64,000 nt of DNA from Paucihalobacter ruber (lineage in GTDB: Bacteria > Bacteroidota > Bacteroidia > Flavobacteriales > Flavobacteriaceae). Under the pieces are notes generated by a model. It was not told the DNA's origin. It made no database searches and worked only from the letters and a program-made list of their open reading frames with translations. This document shows positions 16,886 to 25,993 of the stretch, piece by piece. The DNA lies in the NCBI RefSeq assembly GCF_006494535.1, contig NZ_VHIQ01000002.1, forward strand, positions 1-64,000, given 5' to 3'. Each line of letters opens with the position of its first letter. The first letter of the stretch is position 1. A program made the translations under genes and the position numbers.

Positions 16886-17902
16886 AAATTCGCTGCCCAC
16901 ATCAATTTCGCTTTCTACATAAATTTTTTCGTTGTGCGCTTCTATAATATGTTTTACAATAGACAACCCGAGGCCTGAGCCACCTTCTTTTCTGGAGCCA
17001 CTTTTATCAACACGGTAAAACCTTTCGAATAATCTTGGCAGATGTTCTTTTTCAATACCTTCGCCATTATCGGTAACCCTAACAATGACCTTGTTTTTGA
17101 TGAGATTTTCTATACTTACTTCGGTGGTGCCCTTTTCTCTTCCATATTTGATAGAGTTAACAACCAAATTGGTAAGTACCTGTTGAATTCGTTCTTTATC
17201 GGCCACCACCATGATTGGTTGCTTGTATTCCATGTCAAAACTGAGGGTGATTTTCTTTTTGGAAGCTTTCATCTCCAGTAATTCAAACACATTTTCAACC
17301 AGTTCAACAATATCGAAGGTTTCGGTGGTTAAGCTTAAATCGCCGGTTTCCAATTTGGTAATCATATCCAAATCTTTCACAATGTAGATCAATCGTTCTA
17401 CACCTTTTTCTGCACGAGTGAGATATTTTTTTCGAAGTTTCTCGTCGTTCATGGCGCCATCAAGCAAGGTTAAAACGTAACCTTGTACAGTGAAAAGTGG
17501 CGTTTTTAATTCGTGCGAAACATTGCCAAGGTATTCCTTTCGGTATTCTTCTCTAATTTTTAAGGTTTCGATTTCGAGTTTTTTATCGCGGGCATATTTA
17601 TCTATTTCCCGGGTAAGGGTACCCATGTCTGTGGTGATGGGTTGATTTCTGAGTGAAGTGGATTCTAACAGCGTTAAATCGTCGTAAATACGTTTTACGC
17701 GTCTGTAAATAAAGCGTTCAACCCGGTATTGAATAATGATAAAACAAATGGTATAAGTAAGGAGAACTACCGGTATTAACAACCAGTTTAAGTTATTGGT
17801 ATAATACAAAAAAACACTCATAAAGAGCGTTAAAAAAAGTGTGATATAAGCCGACGTTTTAAACGCGAATTTATATGTTTTCTTAAGTTTTTTTTGCATC
17901 AA
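16859..17902 (-). CDS. PhoR-like sensor histidine kinase
   Basis: A 347-residue membrane sensor kinase. Two hydrophobic segments lie close together at about residues 17-34 and 38-58, leaving almost no periplasmic domain, so it probably senses through the membrane or a partner. The dimerisation/phosphoacceptor box is NVSHELKTPL (His130), and the ATPase domain has NLVVNSIKYG, DNGEGI and GGSGLGLSIVKHII. It overlaps its response regulator by 4 nt. Family resemblance to PhoR suggests phosphate control, which would fit the phosphatase/phytase locus at 58-64 kb, but that connection is inferred. Confidence 0.9.
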   Translation of the reverse strand: MMQKKLKKTYKFAFKTSAYITLFLTLFMSVFLYYTNNLNWLLIPVVLLTYTICFIIIQYRVERFIYRRVKRIYDDLTLLESTSLRNQPITTDMGTLTREIDKYARDKKLEIETLKIREEYRKEYLGNVSHELKTPLFTVQGYVLTLLDGAMNDEKLRKKYLTRAEKGVERLIYIVKDLDMITKLETGDLSLTTETFDIVELVENVFELLEMKASKKKITLSFDMEYKQPIMVVADKERIQQVLTNLVVNSIKYGREKGTTEVSIENLIKNKVIVRVTDNGEGIEKEHLPRLFERFYRVDKSGSRKEGGSGLGLSIVKHIIEAHNEKIYVESEIDVGSEFSFTLEKAK

Positions 17903-18582
17903 TCTATAAACTTATAGCCAACGCCTTTCACGGTTTTAAAAGATTTATCGCCTATTTTTTCACGAAGTTTTCTGATGTGTACGTCTATAGTTCTACCACC
18001 AACTACCACTTCGTTACCCCAAACTTTATCTAGAATTTCTTCTCTTTTAAAAACCTTTCCGGGTTTTGTTGCCAATAAAGATAGTAATTCAAATTCTTTT
18101 CTGGGTAAAATAATTTCTTTGCCTTTGCTAATAATTTTATATTCTTCTCGATTAATGGTAATGTTACCGACTTTAACAATAGATTCTACGTTCTCCTCTT
18201 CTTTAAATCTTCTTAATAGTCCTTTGATTTTGCTTACCAAAACCTTTGGCTTGATGGGTTTAGTAATGTAGTCGTCTGCTCCTGCATCAAAGCCTGCCAT
18301 CTGCGAATAATCTTCACCTCTGGCTGTAAGAAAGGTAATAAGTGTGTTATTGAGTTCGGGAATAGACCTAATTTGTTCGCAAGCTTCAATACCATCCATT
18401 TCGGGCATCATCACGTCCAGAATAATAAGATGTGGCTGGTGCTTTTTTGCTTTTTTAACGGCTTCAGCGCCATTTTCGGCAGTAATCACATTATAACCTT
18501 CAGCAGTTAAATTGTAACTAACAATCTCCAGAATATCCGGCTCGTCATCAACTAACAAAATTTTAATATCCTTCTTTTTCAT
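17899..18582 (-). CDS. OmpR/PhoB family response regulator
   Basis: A 227-residue DNA-binding regulator. The receiver domain (1-120) has the acidic pair in VDDEPDI, the phosphoacceptor Asp56 in IILDVMMPEMDG and the conserved Lys in ITKPIKP. The C-terminal winged helix (about 130-227) ends with VVGGRTIDVHIRKLREKIG and VKGVGYKF, typical of OmpR/PhoB proteins. The histidine kinase starts inside its stop codon, so the two are a coupled pair. The 240 nt upstream contain the divergent promoter of the T9SS protein gene. Confidence 0.93.
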   Translation of the reverse strand: MKKKDIKILLVDDEPDILEIVSYNLTAEGYNVITAENGAEAVKKAKKHQPHLIILDVMMPEMDGIEACEQIRSIPELNNTLITFLTARGEDYSQMAGFDAGADDYITKPIKPKVLVSKIKGLLRRFKEEENVESIVKVGNITINREEYKIISKGKEIILPRKEFELLSLLATKPGKVFKREEILDKVWGNEVVVGGRTIDVHIRKLREKIGDKSFKTVKGVGYKFID

Positions 18583-18793
18583 TTCTTAATGAATAACATT
18601 AACGGTATAAATATAAAACTAATCGTACAAATGTGCCTTATGTTAAATATAAATAACTTTTAGGTAACATAAACCTAACATATAACTTTTTATGAATTGT
18701 TCAAAATATCAGTTGATAAAACACATTAAGATTAAAAAATTGTAAAGTCTTTGATATTGTGGACATATCTTTTTATAGCTTACCAATTATTTG

Positions 18794-18801
18794 TAACTTT
18801 G
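18794..18801 (+). promoter_or_regulatory. -7 box of T9SS protein gene
   Basis: TAACTTTG at 18794-18801 matches TAnnTTTG and lies 24 nt before the ATG at 18826. It supports starting the gene at 18826 and not at the upstream in-frame ATG (18751), which lies before the promoter. Confidence 0.55.
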
Positions 18802-18825
18802 AGTTCTAACTTAAAAATATATCTT

Positions 18826-20616
18826 ATGAAGAAAATTTACTTTTTGATGGTTTCTTTATTAATATCTGGTTTCATTTCTGGCCAAGTTATTAATGAAATA
18901 GACTCTGATACACCGGGTACTGATACCGAAGAATTTATTGAAATCAAATGGACTCCAAATACTGCTTTAGATGGCTTGGTGGTTGTTTTATTTAATGGTA
19001 ATGGAGACATCAGCTATAATGCATTTGATCTTGATGGATTTTCAACCGATGAAAATGGATTTTTTATTTTAGCCAATACAGCAATTGCTGGTACTAATGA
19101 TTTTGATATAGGCGCATCGAATATTATTCAAAATGGTGCGGATGCTGTGGCATTGTATACAGGCAATGCTGAAGATTTCCCGAACGGAACTGCACCTACC
19201 ACTACAAATTTATTAAGTGCCTTAGTATATGGAACAGCAGACCCTGATGCTACCGGTTTATTGACAGGATTAGGTGAGACGGTACAATACGACGAAAGCG
19301 AGAATGGTAATTCTGCTACCGAATCTATACAACGAAAAAATGATGGTACTTATGAAACTAAATTACCCACATTTAGAGCTGAAAATGATTCTGCGGTGTG
19401 TGAACTTGTTTTAACAGGTGCAAATGCAACATGCGATACAGTGACTCAAGGAGTAGACACTTATACTGCAACTATAGATTTTACCGGTGGCGGTACATCG
19501 TCATACACAGTAACTGCATCAAGCGGTACAGTTGATTTATCTGCTGGAAATCCGTCAATAGATGCCTCAGGAACTATAACAGTAACAGGTGCTTCTGAAG
19601 GAACAGACGTAACTATTTTTGTTGTAGATGGTGCTTTGTGCGACCTAGAATCAAGCATTACCTCGCCTTCCTGTGTACCTGCCCTTGCAGTACCTATTTA
19701 TGAGCCATTTGATTACACCATTGGTTCTGAATTAATCGATGCTCCTAATTGGGAGAATATTAGTGATTCGAGCGACGAAGTTTTAGTTGGTGGTCCAGGT
19801 GGTTTATCCTACACGGGGCTAGTGGATTCTCAAGGAAATCATGTCTCCTTTGATGGAATAGGTAGTGATCCAGCAATTACTTTTGAACCAATTACAACCG
19901 GTTTAGTTTACACATCATTTTTATTCGCGGTAACTGACCAAACTTTAGCTTCAGATTTAACAGATGGTGGATATTTTGCTATTCTTGGTACCAATGGTCA
20001 ATTTAGAGCTCGTCTATGGGTTAGAGCTAATCCAAGTACTTCAGAAAATACTTTTGATATTGGATTAAGTAACTCTGGAAGTAATCCCGATTTTGGCAGC
20101 ACGTTATATACGGTAGGTGAAACGATAATGGTTGTTATGAGTTATGATACTTCTACAGGAAATATGAATGCATGGATTAACCCAAGTCAAGCCCAATTAG
20201 AATCTAGCAGCGCACCCGATCCTACAATATCTAGTGTTTTAAGTGCCTCTCCAAGCACTATTAATCAATTTATAATTCGTCAAGATTCAACAAGTGAAAC
20301 TCCTTTTATGTTGCTTGATGAACTGCGTATTGGTACATCATGGGCTGATGTAACACCTTCAAGTCTGTCTGTTGGTGATAGTTTAGCTGATGGTTTCAAT
20401 TTATATCCCAATCCCGCAACCAACGGTAGCGTTACCATTAGCTCAAATAGTGCCGACGCTATGCAAGTACAGGTTTACGACGTGTTAGGAAAAGTGGTTA
20501 AAAACGACATTTTAAGTAACAATACGCTTGACGTTAGCAATCTTAATACCGGATTGTACATTATAAAAATTACCCAAAATCAAAACTCAGTTACTAAAAA
20601 ACTGGTGATTAAATAA
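18826..20616 (+). CDS. T9SS-secreted lamin-tail domain protein
   Basis: A 596-residue secreted protein. The signal peptide MKKIYFLMVSLLISGFISGQ is followed by a lamin-tail-like domain (INEIDSDTPGTDTEEFIEI, then a beta-rich region to about residue 165). A cysteine-containing Ig-like repeat covers roughly 185-275 and a concanavalin/LamG-like segment about 290-500. The end is a type A type IX secretion signal: FNLYPNPATNG, VQVYDVLGKVVK and GLYIIKITQNQ. It is therefore exported across the outer membrane and probably displayed or released. The N-terminal domain occurs on extracellular nucleases and adhesins, but no catalytic residues were recognised. Confidence 0.88.
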   Translation: MKKIYFLMVSLLISGFISGQVINEIDSDTPGTDTEEFIEIKWTPNTALDGLVVVLFNGNGDISYNAFDLDGFSTDENGFFILANTAIAGTNDFDIGASNIIQNGADAVALYTGNAEDFPNGTAPTTTNLLSALVYGTADPDATGLLTGLGETVQYDESENGNSATESIQRKNDGTYETKLPTFRAENDSAVCELVLTGANATCDTVTQGVDTYTATIDFTGGGTSSYTVTASSGTVDLSAGNPSIDASGTITVTGASEGTDVTIFVVDGALCDLESSITSPSCVPALAVPIYEPFDYTIGSELIDAPNWENISDSSDEVLVGGPGGLSYTGLVDSQGNHVSFDGIGSDPAITFEPITTGLVYTSFLFAVTDQTLASDLTDGGYFAILGTNGQFRARLWVRANPSTSENTFDIGLSNSGSNPDFGSTLYTVGETIMVVMSYDTSTGNMNAWINPSQAQLESSSAPDPTISSVLSASPSTINQFIIRQDSTSETPFMLLDELRIGTSWADVTPSSLSVGDSLADGFNLYPNPATNGSVTISSNSADAMQVQVYDVLGKVVKNDILSNNTLDVSNLNTGLYIIKITQNQNSVTKKLVIK

Positions 20617-20636
20617 CAGCAATTAAGTTTGTTTTT

Positions 20637-20665
20637 AAAGCGCTATCTTCGGGTGGCGCTTTTTT
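20637..20665 (+). terminator. terminator of T9SS protein gene
   Basis: AAAGCGC (20637-20643) pairs with GCGCTTT (20656-20662) around a 12-nt loop and is followed by TTT. It lies 20 nt after the stop codon. Confidence 0.75.
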
Positions 20666-20673
20666 ATTTTCAA

Positions 20674-20681
20674 TAACTTTG
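20674..20681 (+). promoter_or_regulatory. -7 box of LuxE-like gene, 4 nt from ATG
   Basis: TAACTTTG at 20674-20681 fits TAnnTTTG and is followed by CGCT and then the ATG at 20686. It begins 8 nt after the upstream terminator's T run, so the gene must have a promoter here. The spacing predicts a leaderless mRNA. Confidence 0.5.
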
Positions 20682-20685
20682 CGCT

Positions 20686-21666
20686 ATGGTTTTAAAGGAT
20701 GATATTTTTAATATTTTAAACGCAAAGCAATTTGAAACAGTTGCTTTAAAAGTTTTTAAATACCAGTTTGAAAATAATCCTGTTTACAGATCTTATTGTG
20801 ATTTGTTATTTATGCACCCATCTGATATTAAAACCCTTGAATCCATTCCTTTTTTACCCATTCAGTTTTTTAAAACACATCATGTAATTTGTGGTGATAA
20901 ACAAACTGAAATTATTTTTAGCAGTTCGGGTACCACCGGAAGTGTTACCAGCAAGCATTACGTTCAAGATCTAACTTTATACGAAGAAAGCTTTACCAAA
21001 GCTTTTGAGTTGCAATACGGCAAGATCTCTGATTACGTCATTCTGGGACTGCTGCCTTCGTATTTAGAACGCAGCGGATCGTCTCTAATCTATATGGTGA
21101 ATCACTTCATAAAAAACTCACCTCATCCCGAAAGCAATTTTTACCTCAACAATTTAGATGAACTTTATAAAACGCTTCAATCCTTAGAAGCTCAGGGTAA
21201 AAAAACGCTTCTCATTGGGGTTTCTTTTGCGCTTTTAGATTTTGTAGAACAATACCAAATGCAACTCAAACATACCATTGTAATGGAAACCGGCGGTATG
21301 AAAGGCAGAAGAAAAGAAATGGTAAGAACCGAATTACACGAGGAACTTTGCAACGGGTTTGGCGTTAACAGGATTCACAGCGAATACGGAATGACCGAAC
21401 TATTAAGTCAGGCCTATTCAAAAGGTAATGGTATTTTTGAATGTCCGCCATGGATGAAAATTTTAATTAGAGATACCGAAGACGCTTTAACCATTTTGCC
21501 CGAAAATAAAAATGGCGGCATTAATATTATAGACTTAGCCAATCTCAATTCTTGTGCATTTATCGCCACTCAAGACTTAGGAAAATTACACGCCAACGGC
21601 CACTTTGAAGTGATTGGTCGTTTTGACCATTCTGATGTTCGCGGTTGTAATTTAATGGTGATGTAA
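20686..21666 (+). CDS. LuxE/PaaK-like acyl-protein synthetase
   Basis: A 326-residue member of the LuxE family of ATP-dependent acyl-activating enzymes, related to PaaK. The adenylate-binding loop is FSSSGTTGSVTSKHYV (about residues 85-100), and RIHSEYGMTELLSQAYS (about 228-244) matches the second AMP-binding motif. In luminous bacteria LuxE activates fatty acids with LuxC reductase, but no luxC or other lux gene is here, so a general role in carboxylic acid activation is more likely, perhaps for envelope or polysaccharide chemistry. It stands alone between two terminators. Confidence 0.82.
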   Translation: MVLKDDIFNILNAKQFETVALKVFKYQFENNPVYRSYCDLLFMHPSDIKTLESIPFLPIQFFKTHHVICGDKQTEIIFSSSGTTGSVTSKHYVQDLTLYEESFTKAFELQYGKISDYVILGLLPSYLERSGSSLIYMVNHFIKNSPHPESNFYLNNLDELYKTLQSLEAQGKKTLLIGVSFALLDFVEQYQMQLKHTIVMETGGMKGRRKEMVRTELHEELCNGFGVNRIHSEYGMTELLSQAYSKGNGIFECPPWMKILIRDTEDALTILPENKNGGINIIDLANLNSCAFIATQDLGKLHANGHFEVIGRFDHSDVRGCNLMVM

Positions 21667-21732
21667 GTTTTTTAAACTTATACCGACTTAACCAACAAGG
21701 ATAAATTAAGTTTTATATTGGTTGGTTAGTTG

Positions 21733-21765
21733 AAAGCGGTTATCGGGTTTCCGGTAGCCGCTTTT
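21733..21765. terminator. bidirectional terminator between LuxE-like gene and tyrS
   Basis: AAAGCGG (21733-21739) pairs with CCGCTTT (21758-21764), and an inner stem pairs TATCGG (21741-21746) with CCGGTA (21751-21756). T runs on both strands let it serve both convergent genes. The tyrS stop codon overlaps its edge. Confidence 0.8.
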
Positions 21766-23068
21766 ACATTACTTTTAAAATAAAAGTTTGCTTTTTACCG
21801 CGATTTAAAATGATGTAACGGTTGTTGATTAAATCTGAAGTGGTTAATATATAATCCTCACTAACCTTTTCCTTATTTACCATCACCGCATTTTCTTTTA
21901 ATGCACGTCTGGCTTCGCCGTTAGAACTTAAAAAATTGGTTTTAGCCGAAAGTGCTGCCACCATATCAAAGCCTTCAGAAAATTCGGTTGATGATAATTC
22001 AAATTGTGGTACGCCTTCAAACACTTCCAGAAAAGTACCTTCGTCTAAAGTTTGAATATCTTCTTTAAAGGATTTGCTGAATAATATTGAAGACGCGCGT
22101 TCGGCATTTTCAAAATCAGATTTTGAATGCACAAACGTAGTCACTTCTTCGGCTAATGTTTTTTGAAGTATTCTTAAATGTGGTGCGGATTTATGCTCTG
22201 CAATTAATTTATCGATAGTAGTTTTATCCAAAAAGGTGAAAATTTTAATATACTTTTCAGCATCTTCATCTGAAGTATTCAACCAAAACTGATAAAATTT
22301 ATACACCGAGGTTTTATCGGCATCCAACCAAACGTTTCCGCCTTCACTTTTACCAAATTTTGAGCCATCGGCTTTGGTAATAAGCGGACAAGTCATTGCA
22401 AAAGCTTTGGTGTCAACACCAACATTCATTCGTCTTATCAACTCGGTTCCGGTTGTGATGTTGCCCCATTGGTCGCTGCCACCCATTTGCAAAACACAAT
22501 TGAAATGTTTATGCAAATAGTAAAAATCGTAACCTTGAATAAGCTGGTATGTAAATTCGGTAAAAGACATACCAACGGTATCTTCGCCAAACAAACGCTT
22601 CTTTACCGAATCTTTAGACATCATGTAATTAACGGTGATGCGTTTACCAACATCACGCGCAAAATCGATAAAACTGAAGTCTTTCATCCAGTCGTAATTA
22701 TTCACCAAAATAGGGGCATTATTATCTTTAGAATTAAAATCTAAAAATCTCGAAAGCACATTTTTAATACCTTCAACATTGCTATTTAATGTGGCTTCAT
22801 CGAGCAAATTGCGTTCATCGCTCTTTCCCGAAGGATCACCTATCATACCCGTGGCACCGCCAACCAGGGCAACAGGCTTGTGTCCGGCACGTTGCAAATG
22901 CACCAATAAAATAATGGGAACCAAACTGCCAATGTGTAAAGAATTTGAAGTTGGATCAAAGCCAATATAAGCAGTGGTCACTTCGTTATTAAGTTGCTCT
23001 TCCGTTCCGGGCATGATGTCGTGCACCATTCCGCGCCAGCGCAATTCTTCAATTAAATTCTTTATCAT
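21764..23068 (-). CDS. tyrS: tyrosyl-tRNA synthetase
   Basis: A 434-residue class I aminoacyl-tRNA synthetase that charges tRNA-Tyr. The HIGH-type motif is in [20 protein letters not shown] (about residues 35-54) and the KMSKS equivalent is KFGKSEG near residue 230. The tyrosine-binding stretch [13 protein letters not shown] and [12 protein letters not shown] are present. A C-terminal S4-like RNA-binding domain contains [16 protein letters not shown]. Length is normal. It reads from a promoter that overlaps that of the divergent epimerase gene. Confidence 0.96.
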   Translation of the reverse strand: MIKNLIEELRWRGMVHDIMPGTEEQLNNEVTTAYIGFDPTSNSLHIGSLVPIILLVHLQRAGHKPVALVGGATGMIGDPSGKSDERNLLDEATLNSNVEGIKNVLSRFLDFNSKDNNAPILVNNYDWMKDFSFIDFARDVGKRITVNYMMSKDSVKKRLFGEDTVGMSFTEFTYQLIQGYDFYYLHKHFNCVLQMGGSDQWGNITTGTELIRRMNVGVDTKAFAMTCPLITKADGSKFGKSEGGNVWLDADKTSVYKFYQFWLNTSDEDAEKYIKIFTFLDKTTIDKLIAEHKSAPHLRILQKTLAEEVTTFVHSKSDFENAERASSILFSKSFKEDIQTLDEGTFLEVFEGVPQFELSSTEFSEGFDMVAALSAKTNFLSSNGEARRALKENAVMVNKEKVSEDYILTTSDLINNRYIILNRGKKQTFILKVM

Positions 23069-23084
23069 TGCAATGCCTGTTTTA

Positions 23085-23102
23085 TAGATTTGCGCAAAGA
23101 TA
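23085..23102. promoter_or_regulatory. symmetric divergent promoter of tyrS and epimerase gene
   Basis: Plus-strand TAGATTTG (23085-23092) and minus-strand TATCTTTG (23102-23095) lie back to back with only CG between, a near-palindrome TAGATTTG-CG-CAAAGATA. The plus box serves the epimerase gene (ATG 23155) and the minus box serves tyrS (ATG 23068). RNA polymerase can probably occupy only one orientation at a time. Confidence 0.55.
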
Positions 23103-23154
23103 AAAATACAGGCTTAATATGCGGCTTTCAGGATTAATTCTTTACCTTTAAATT

Positions 23155-24186
23155 ATGATTTTAGTTACCGGTGCAACAGGATTAGTGGGCTCTCACCTGC
23201 TTTATAAGCTTATTGTTGAAGGCAATAAGGTTAGAGCTATTTACCGAAGACAACAAAAGCTGGACAACGTCAAACACGTATTTTCTTATTACGGTAATAA
23301 CGCCGACGATTTATTTAACGCCATAGAATGGGTTAAGGCCGATATAAATGACATTCCTGCCATGGAGCTTGCCTTTAAAAATATAGACTACGTTTATCAC
23401 TGCGCGGCGATGGTATCTTTCGAGCCCGATAAATTTGAGACTTTAAAGAAAATCAATATCGAAGGAACCGCGAATGTAGTGAACTTGTGTTTAGACTTCA
23501 AAGTTAAAAAACTGTGTTATGTAAGTTCTGTTGCAGCTTTAGGAAAGCCATTAATTCCGGGAGATGTTGTAGATGAAACGACGCCATGGAACAAAGAATT
23601 AGACCACAGTGTTTACGCCATTACCAAATATGGAGCCGAGATGGAAGTTTGGAGAGCCATCAACGAAGGTCTTGATGCCGTCATAGTTAATCCCGGAGTT
23701 ATTTTAGGACCCGGATTTTGGCACGGAGGTGGCAGTAGCGGTCTGTTTAAACAAGTTTACAAAGGCTTAAAATATTACACAAACGGCACAACAGGGTTTG
23801 TTGGTATCTGGGATGTGGTGTTGCCTATGCTTTTGCTTATGGAAAGCGATATTAAAAATGAACAATTTATTCTGGTTTCAGAAAATTTAAGTTTTAAAAC
23901 GTTTTTTTACAATACGTCGATTGCACTCAATGTTAAACCTCCTGCAAAGCAGGCAACAGCCTTAATGTTAGCCATAGCGTGGCGTTTAGATTGGCTTCAG
24001 TTTAAACTTACCGGCAAAAGAAGACGGTTATCAAAACACATGGCTAGGTCTGCCGTTAGTGTTTCAAAATTTAGCAGTGATAAAATCCGAGACACCTTAA
24101 AATACACATTTACTGCCGTAAACATCGTTATTAAAGAAGTGTCAGTATTATTTTTAGAGGATAAAAAATCTAGTCTATTTCTTTAA
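23155..24186 (+). CDS. NAD-dependent epimerase/dehydratase family protein
   Basis: A 343-residue extended short-chain dehydrogenase. The nucleotide-binding motif GATGLVGSH is at residues 5-13, the active-site YAITK lies around residue 159 with an upstream catalytic Ser in YVSSVAALG, and GPGFWHGGGSSGLFKQVYKG follows. Members act as dihydroflavonol reductase-like or sugar/steroid dehydrogenases; the substrate is not predictable. It faces tyrS across a shared promoter and overlaps the DUF4296 gene tail-to-tail by 17 nt, a conserved-looking arrangement. Confidence 0.85.
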   Translation: MILVTGATGLVGSHLLYKLIVEGNKVRAIYRRQQKLDNVKHVFSYYGNNADDLFNAIEWVKADINDIPAMELAFKNIDYVYHCAAMVSFEPDKFETLKKINIEGTANVVNLCLDFKVKKLCYVSSVAALGKPLIPGDVVDETTPWNKELDHSVYAITKYGAEMEVWRAINEGLDAVIVNPGVILGPGFWHGGGSSGLFKQVYKGLKYYTNGTTGFVGIWDVVLPMLLLMESDIKNEQFILVSENLSFKTFFYNTSIALNVKPPAKQATALMLAIAWRLDWLQFKLTGKRRRLSKHMARSAVSVSKFSSDKIRDTLKYTFTAVNIVIKEVSVLFLEDKKSSLFL

Positions 24187-24646
24187 TTTCCTGAAATTCT
24201 CTATTAATGTTACCTTTAATCGAATCTCTTATTTTTATGTTTAAAGCTCTGATAGAATCTAATCTTCGTTTGTTTTCGGCCTCTTCTTCTTCCAGTTGTT
24301 TTTCAAAAATCTTCTTTTGATTTTCAACATTTTGTTTCACATTATTGAGGATTTCAGCGTATTTTTTTGAGTCGAAAGCATAGTATTCATTACTTTTTAC
24401 AAATTGAAGGCTGTCTATTTGATACTTTTCGTAAATATAGGCCTCGGGTTTGAGACCGTTTTCTTCCAAGACCTTTTTGTTAACACCTTTAGCAGAATTA
24501 ATAACAAACATGTCGAGCAGAATCTCAGTAAACTCCTTTTCGGGTATTAAGTTCTTGGGTTTTTCGGGCTTAATCTCCTTTCCGCAGGAAAAAACAACCC
24601 ATATACAAACGAAAAGTAATACTGTATATTTACTTATTAAATTCAT
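24170..24646 (-). CDS. DUF4296 lipoprotein
   Basis: A 158-residue lipoprotein of unknown function found in Bacteroidota. The signal peptide ends VVFSCGKE (lipobox FSC). The DUF4296 part contains LIPEKEFTEILLDMFVINSA and YEKYQIDSLQFVKSNEYYA, followed by a charged helical C-terminus rich in Lys/Glu, probably coiled-coil (about residues 95-150). Its start overlaps the end of the dihydroorotase gene by 4 nt, so it is co-translated with pyrC. The link between the two is unexplained. Confidence 0.85.
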   Translation of the reverse strand: MNLISKYTVLLFVCIWVVFSCGKEIKPEKPKNLIPEKEFTEILLDMFVINSAKGVNKKVLEENGLKPEAYIYEKYQIDSLQFVKSNEYYAFDSKKYAEILNNVKQNVENQKKIFEKQLEEEEAENKRRLDSIRALNIKIRDSIKGNINREFQEIKEID

Positions 24647-25989
24647 CTTTCAAATGTTAAACACTGCCCGAAGCGTTGCTGATTAACCTTGAAATTTTGA
24701 TAAGCCAATTTACCGTTAACGAAGGTGTGTGAAATTCTCGATTTAAAAGTGGTCCCTTCAAAAGGCGACCAACCGCACTTATATAAAATATTGTCTTTTT
24801 TAACATTCCACGGCTGATTGGCATTTACAATTACCAAATCGGCAAAATAACCTTCGCGTATAAATCCCCTTTTTTCAACTTGAAATAAAATGGCCGGATT
24901 ATGACACATCTTCTGTACGATGGTTTCCAGGTTAATTTTACCTTTATGATAGGCTTCAAACATAGCTACTACTGCATGTTGTACCAATGGTCCGCCGCTG
25001 GGTGCTTTGGTGTAATTTTGCTGTTTTTCTTCTAAGGTATGCGGTGCATGATCTGTTGCTATCACATCAATTCTATCATCTAAAAGTGCCTTCCACAATG
25101 CATCGCGATCTTTGGCAGTTTTTACGGCCGGATTCCATTTAATCAAACTGCCTTTAGTTCTATAATCCTCATCGCTAAACCACAGGTGATGTATACAAAC
25201 TTCGGCTGTGATTTTCTTGTCTTTTAAAGGAATTTTATTGGTAAAAAGCTCCATTTCCTTAGCTGTAGAAAGGTGAAACACATGTAATCTGGCACCCGTT
25301 TTTTTGGCCAGTTCTATGGCTTGACTTGAACTTAAGTAACATGCTTCTTCACTTCTAATCAATGGGTGCGCTTCCATAGGAATGTCTTCGCCATACTTTT
25401 TTAAATAAGCTTCGGTATTGCGTCTAATAGTAGCTTCATCTTCGCAATGTACCGAAATTACCATATCAGTAGACGAAAATATTTTTTCTAGCACCTTTGG
25501 ATCATCCACCAACATATTTCCTGTTGATGAACCCAAAAATATTTTTAATCCGGCAACCTCTTTTGGATTGACTTTTAAAATTTCATCCAGGTTGTCATTA
25601 GTGCCACCAAACATAAAGGAGTAGTTGGCGTAACTGGAATTGGCTGCAATATCAAATTTTTCATTGAGCTTTTCAACCGTGGTTGTTTGCGGGTTGGTAT
25701 TGGGCATCTCGATAAACGAGGTGATACCTCCCGCAACCGCAGCCTTCGACTCGGTTTCAATGGTGGCTTTATGAGTTAAACCCGGTTCTCTAAAATGAAC
25801 CTGATCGTCTATAGCACCGGGCATTACGTAATTTCCTTCGGCATCAATAATTTTAACCTGTGCCGATTTGGCACTGATAGAACTAGAAACCTCATCGATG
25901 TAGGCGCCTTTTATGAGAATGTCGCCCTCTGTAATACGACCTTCGTTGATGATTTTTGCGTTTTTAATAAGTGTAATACCTTCTGGCAT
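24643..25989 (-). CDS. pyrC: dihydroorotase (class I-like)
   Basis: A 448-residue amidohydrolase that cyclises carbamoyl-aspartate in pyrimidine synthesis. The metal-binding opening is GAIDDQVHFREPGLTHKA, in which the usual first His of HxH is Gln. The second metal region is SVHCEDE and the catalytic Asp is in VIATDHAPHTLEEK, followed by SGGPLVQHA. Length matches long Bacteroidota enzymes. It lies 4 nt after the GT2 gene and overlaps the DUF4296 gene, forming a tight three-gene operon. An allantoinase or hydantoinase activity is less likely. Confidence 0.87.
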   Translation of the reverse strand: MPEGITLIKNAKIINEGRITEGDILIKGAYIDEVSSSISAKSAQVKIIDAEGNYVMPGAIDDQVHFREPGLTHKATIETESKAAVAGGITSFIEMPNTNPQTTTVEKLNEKFDIAANSSYANYSFMFGGTNDNLDEILKVNPKEVAGLKIFLGSSTGNMLVDDPKVLEKIFSSTDMVISVHCEDEATIRRNTEAYLKKYGEDIPMEAHPLIRSEEACYLSSSQAIELAKKTGARLHVFHLSTAKEMELFTNKIPLKDKKITAEVCIHHLWFSDEDYRTKGSLIKWNPAVKTAKDRDALWKALLDDRIDVIATDHAPHTLEEKQQNYTKAPSGGPLVQHAVVAMFEAYHKGKINLETIVQKMCHNPAILFQVEKRGFIREGYFADLVIVNANQPWNVKKDNILYKCGWSPFEGTTFKSRISHTFVNGKLAYQNFKVNQQRFGQCLTFER

Positions 25990-25993
25990 TGTT

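Noticed and set aside
20686-21666. bioluminescence (lux) gene
   Set aside because: LuxE similarity alone does not indicate light production; luxC, luxD, luxA and luxB are all absent.
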